DNA of 10,025 nt, taken from NCBI GenBank assembly GCA_002299785.1, contig DBNL01000020.1:1-10025 (forward strand). The letters are read 5' to 3'. A model generated the notes under the pieces. The model did no database searches and was not told the DNA's origin. It saw only the letters and a program-made list of their open reading frames with translations. Below, piece by piece: positions 7,141 to 10,025 of this stretch. Both the position numbers and the translations under genes were made by a program. The stretch comes from Verrucomicrobia bacterium UBA673. Its GTDB lineage: Bacteria > Verrucomicrobiota > Verrucomicrobiia > Limisphaerales > UBA1096. Positions within the stretch are counted from its first letter, which is position 1. Each line of letters begins with the position of its first letter.

Positions 7141-9030
7141 GTGAAGGCAACATGGAACAACAGCGACCACCGGCTCGAGTTCCTCAATTTTTTTCGGATT
7201 CTCACTATCGCTCTCTGCTTTTCGTCTTCCGGTTGTACTCGAACTTCGGCTCCGGAAGAGCCCAGCCCCATTCCACCATCACCCGACTCAATCCCCATCG
7301 TAGAAGGTATTCAAACCGCGCCAGGGCTCGAACAAACGACCTTCATCGCTCCTCTCACGGATGCCTACAAGCGGATTGATCCGATTGAGGACGGCTGGGG
7401 TAGTGAAGCATTCAGTGCAGCCGCGACTAAACAACTCAAACTGCTAGCCAAACAACTGTCCGTTCCCTCGAAACTATCCAACGATTCCATCGCAAAATTC
7501 TTTAGCCAAGACACTAACTTGAACCTACAACTTAAGCCTGCCCGATTATCAGAGTTCTACCGTGACGCCGAGTTCCAGATCCAACGCGGTGGCCCTGAGT
7601 CCGCACCCTTTCAGGATGACCCGGTCATTGCATTCCAGTCCCTCCTGTCCACCATTCAATCGACCAATATTCTTCAAACCGAAGTTAAACTATACAGGGT
7701 GGATACGGCCGAAAATGATTTCACAAGTCATGTCCTATTTAACGCCACCGGCCAATCTACCGAGGGACGAATACAAATTAACACCGAGTGGCTTTGCCAT
7801 TGGACACGAGACATCGAAACACCGCATATCAAGAAGATCGCTCTCCTTTCCTACGAGGAGTCCACCCGACTTGCCAAAAATAAATCCGCTCTCCTGAAAG
7901 ACTGCACCGCCGACCTCCTTGGGCACAATCAGGCTTACCAGGAACAGTTGCTCCGTTCCACCGACCACTGGCGCTCACGCATTCCCGCAAATCTTGGGCT
8001 TGATGTCGTTGCCAACCACGGACTTGCATTAGGCGATGTGAATGGTGACGGGCTGGATGATCTATACCTCTGCCAGCAGGGAGGACTGCCCAACCGCCTT
8101 TTCCTGCAAAACCCCGACGGAACCCTTACCGATCACACGGCCCAAAGCGGCACCGACTGGCTCGACTACTGTGCCAGTGCACTGATCGTAGATCTTGATA
8201 ACGACGGTGATCGCGACTTGGTTGTCTCGCAGGACTTCAAGTTGCTACTCATGGAAAACGACGGTTCCGGCCGCTTTGAACTTAGCTTCGGCACTTCCAC
8301 TCATGCACAAACCTTTTCAATCACTGCCGCCGATTTCGATCTCGACGGTGACCTCGACATCTACGCCTGTGGCTACAACCCATCCCCCGACCGAGTTCGC
8401 TCCGGCACACTCGGTGAACCGCTACCCTACCATGACGCTCAAAACGGTGGACGAAACATGATCCTTCGAAACGAAGGCGTGTGGAAGTTTAACGACGTCA
8501 CCAAAACTGTCGGTCTTGGCCATAACAACAACCGGTTCAGCTTTGCTGCTGCATGGGAAGATTACGACAACGACGGCGATCCTGATCTCTATGTTGCCAA
8601 CGATTACGGACGAAACAACCTCTATCAGAATACCAACGGCAGGTTTGTTGATGTCGCCGCCGAACTGGGCATCGAGGATATGTCTGCCGGAATGTCAGCC
8701 AGTTGGGGGGATTTCAACAGGGATGGTCGCTTTGATATCTACATCAGCAATATGTTTTCGGCTGCCGGCAATCGCATCACCTTCCAGCGCCAGTTTAAAC
8801 CCGGCGCCCCCGAAACAATGCTTGCCCAATACCAGCGCCATGCCCGCGGCAACTCACTTTTCCAGGCCGGTCTCGATGGAAGCGGATTCAACGACGTCAG
8901 CATCGAACAGGGTGTGACCATGGGTCGATGGGCGTGGGGATCCCGCTTCGTGGACCTTAATAACGACGGCTGGGAGGATCTTGTTGTTGCCAACGGCTTT
9001 ATCAGCACGGAGGACACCGGCGACTTGTGA
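7141..9030 (+). CDS. FG-GAP repeat lipoprotein, part before in-frame UGA
   Basis: The first 629 codons of a large exported protein that probably continues past the TGA at 9028. I prefer GTG at 7141: it gives a signal peptide with core RILTIALCF and lipobox SSGC (Cys32). A TTG at 7090 would add 17 residues; neither has a clear ribosome binding site. After a Pro-rich linker comes a mostly helical, uncharacterised region (about 60-290). Six FG-GAP calcium-type loops follow, with the acidic motifs DVNGDGLDD (299), DLDNDGDRD (351), DFDLDGDLD (398), DYDNDGDPD (474), DFNRDGRFD (524) and DLNNDGWED (605). Together these form a beta-propeller of the CRTAC1/UnbV type. It acts outside the cytoplasmic membrane, probably in binding or redox chemistry; no substrate is evident. 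Base composition is lower in GC than the genes to the left. If the TGA is a real stop, the product lacks the ASPIC and thioredoxin domains. Confidence 0.85.
   Translation: MKATWNNSDHRLEFLNFFRILTIALCFSSSGCTRTSAPEEPSPIPPSPDSIPIVEGIQTAPGLEQTTFIAPLTDAYKRIDPIEDGWGSEAFSAAATKQLKLLAKQLSVPSKLSNDSIAKFFSQDTNLNLQLKPARLSEFYRDAEFQIQRGGPESAPFQDDPVIAFQSLLSTIQSTNILQTEVKLYRVDTAENDFTSHVLFNATGQSTEGRIQINTEWLCHWTRDIETPHIKKIALLSYEESTRLAKNKSALLKDCTADLLGHNQAYQEQLLRSTDHWRSRIPANLGLDVVANHGLALGDVNGDGLDDLYLCQQGGLPNRLFLQNPDGTLTDHTAQSGTDWLDYCASALIVDLDNDGDRDLVVSQDFKLLLMENDGSGRFELSFGTSTHAQTFSITAADFDLDGDLDIYACGYNPSPDRVRSGTLGEPLPYHDAQNGGRNMILRNEGVWKFNDVTKTVGLGHNNNRFSFAAAWEDYDNDGDPDLYVANDYGRNNLYQNTNGRFVDVAAELGIEDMSAGMSASWGDFNRDGRFDIYISNMFSAAGNRITFQRQFKPGAPETMLAQYQRHARGNSLFQAGLDGSGFNDVSIEQGVTMGRWAWGSRFVDLNNDGWEDLVVANGFISTEDTGDL
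9028..9030 (+). other. In-frame UGA, probable selenocysteine codon
   Basis: TGA follows GDL, with SVYWRQVV after it, and would be residue 630 counted from GTG 7141. The frame is open on both sides, for 629 codons before and 331 after, and domains of one known architecture continue across it without a gap or frame change. TGA ends the genes at 4347, 4753 and 6601, so it is not reassigned throughout. A hairpin with bacterial SECIS features lies just downstream. Selenocysteine insertion is my first choice; a nonsense mutation, a TGT/TGC/TGG sequencing error or programmed readthrough are alternatives. Confidence 0.6.
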
Positions 9031-10025
9031 AGTGTCTATTGGCGGCAGGTCGTGTCGCAATCACCGGTCGGCAAGATCACTCCGGAAAACACCATGCGTT
9101 ACCGGCAGGGATGGAAGGCGCTCAACAGGCTTCTCCACGAGGACCGTTCCTTTAGTGGCAACGAGCGTAATTGTGCGTTTCTGAATTGCAGAGGCACCGG
9201 TTTCGCCGACATCTCCTCGGCCTCCGGATTTGATTTTCCCGATGACTCACGGGCTGTCACGGCTGTCGACTGGGATTTTGACGGCGATCTCGACCTGTGG
9301 ATGACAGCACGTACCGCTCCACGCCTGCGGTTTTTGAGAAACGACTTAGCTACCAACGTCGACTGGGTCGCTGTCAAGTTGTCGGGCAATGGTGAAACAA
9401 CCAATCGCGATGCTGTGGGTGCCCGTGTCCAACTCTACCTCAAGAATCAGCAGGTTCCCCTGATTCGAAGTGTGACCGCCGGCGATGCGTTCCTGTCCCA
9501 ATCCAGCGGCTGGCTCCATTTTGGACTTGGTCCAAACGCCAGTATCGAAAAGTTACTGGTTCGCTGGCCGGGAGGAACACAAGAATCAATTTCAGGTATC
9601 GTACCGGGCGAGCGTTTTCTTATTACACAGGGAGTTGCCACCGCAAAACCATGGAGTCCGCCGGCTAACCGCAAAAGCCTCACTCCATTGCCACCAGTAT
9701 TTCCTGATCCGGAGCCTTCCGCCCGGATCGTGCTTTCGGCACGGTTGTCGCCCCCTCCGGTCTATATTCAATCTGAAAACGGTGTGTCCGAACTACCGGC
9801 TGATCGCTTGAAGGGACCCTTGCTCATCAACCTCTGGGCGAGTTGGTGTGCCCCCTGCATCTCTGAACTTCGTGAATGGACAGCGGCCGAGTCGAGAATT
9901 CGCTCAAAGGGTTTGCGCATACTCGCACTTCATGCTGATCCTGAAAATACTGTTGCTGCCAGGCGGGCATTGGCCAAACTAAAATTCCCTTTTGACGCCG
10001 ACATCACGACCTCACAAACCGTTCG
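9031..10025 (+). CDS. Continuation of FG-GAP gene: ASPIC/UnbV and thioredoxin domains, 3' end beyond window
   Basis: Same frame as the segment before the UGA, open to the right edge (331 complete codons). Residue numbers follow from GTG 7141. It contains a seventh FG-GAP loop DWDFDGDLD (710), then an ASPIC/UnbV domain (about 740-820) with NRDAVGARVQLY, SVTAGDAFLSQSS, HFGLG and LVRWPGG. A Pro-rich linker follows, then a TlpA-like thioredoxin domain beginning LLINLWASWCAPC, with Cys903 and Cys906 as the redox pair. The thioredoxin domain is cut by the window edge. Periplasmic TlpA-like domains reduce disulfides or exchange thiols. An internal ATG at 9094 could be called as a separate start, but it falls inside the folded region between propeller repeats, has only a weak GGAAAA upstream and would give a protein with no export signal. 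I therefore treat this as the second part of one gene. Confidence 0.8.
9032..9064 (+). promoter_or_regulatory. SECIS-like hairpin after UGA
   Basis: Bases 9038-9047 pair with 9053-9061: A-U, U-A, U-A, G-C, one bulged G at 9042, then C-G, G-C, G-U, C-G, A-U. The loop 9048-9052 is GGUCG. After a 3-base bulge (9035-9037), three more pairs form between 9032-9034 and 9062-9064. Seventeen bases lie between the UGA and the loop. Bacterial SECIS elements sit inside the coding region just after the UGA, with a small apical loop starting in G and often holding GU, and a bulge on the 5' side; E. coli fdhF has a loop containing AGGUCU, and the run GCAGGTC occurs here too. SelB would bind it. Confidence 0.55.

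Noticed and set aside
9028..9030. Genome-wide reassignment of TGA to a sense codon
   Set aside because: TGA ends the SGNH, DUF5989 and carbamoyltransferase genes at the expected places.
9020..9100. Frameshift as the cause of the interruption
   Set aside because: The domains before and after the TGA are in the same frame, so only a single-base substitution or recoding can explain it.
1..10025. tRNA, rRNA, CRISPR array, insertion sequence or integrase
   Set aside because: No cloverleaf, spaced identical repeats, transposase motif or terminal inverted repeats with target duplication were seen on either strand.

Overview
The window looks like a piece of a Verrucomicrobiota chromosome, or a close PVC relative. 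The strongest hint is the minus-strand lipoprotein, which joins a short helical domain to a Trp/Tyr-rich DUF6600-type domain, a pairing I associate with the Pedosphaera/Limisphaerales branch. Other hints are a large FG-GAP/ASPIC-UnbV lipoprotein ending in a thioredoxin domain, and mostly weak Shine-Dalgarno sites. This assignment is inference from protein families; there is no rRNA or tRNA in the window.

Layout. Bases 1-1610 (minus) hold a DUF6600-type lipoprotein whose C-terminus lies beyond the left edge. A 181-base divergent intergenic region follows. On the plus strand come a small secreted protein of unknown function (1792-2295) and, 15 bases later, a membrane-anchored SGNH hydrolase with C-terminal TPR repeats (2311-4347). 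After a 253-base gap with a REP-like inverted repeat comes a tight three-gene unit: a 50-residue DUF5989 membrane microprotein (4601-4753), a NodU/TobZ-type O-carbamoyltransferase (4763-6601) and an SxtJ-family membrane protein (6601-7005), the last overlapping its neighbour by one base. This trio matches the sxtK/sxtI/sxtJ set of the saxitoxin clusters. Together with the SGNH protein it is probably a module that decorates an envelope or secreted molecule with carbamoyl and possibly acyl groups; the substrate is unknown.

From about 7141 to the right edge runs one long reading frame for an exported FG-GAP lipoprotein. It has a single in-frame TGA at 9028-9030. The frame stays open for 331 codons after it and encodes the missing part of the same architecture: a seventh FG-GAP motif, an ASPIC/UnbV domain and a TlpA-like thioredoxin domain with a CAPC motif. 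Directly after the TGA there is a bulged hairpin with a loop starting GGU, 17 bases away, as expected of a bacterial SECIS element. TGA ends at least three other genes here, so the code as a whole is not reassigned. The most interesting reading of the window is that this is a previously unrecognised selenoprotein; a simple nonsense mutation is the main alternative.

Base composition drops visibly from the carbamoyltransferase unit to the FG-GAP gene, which suggests a different history for the right end.
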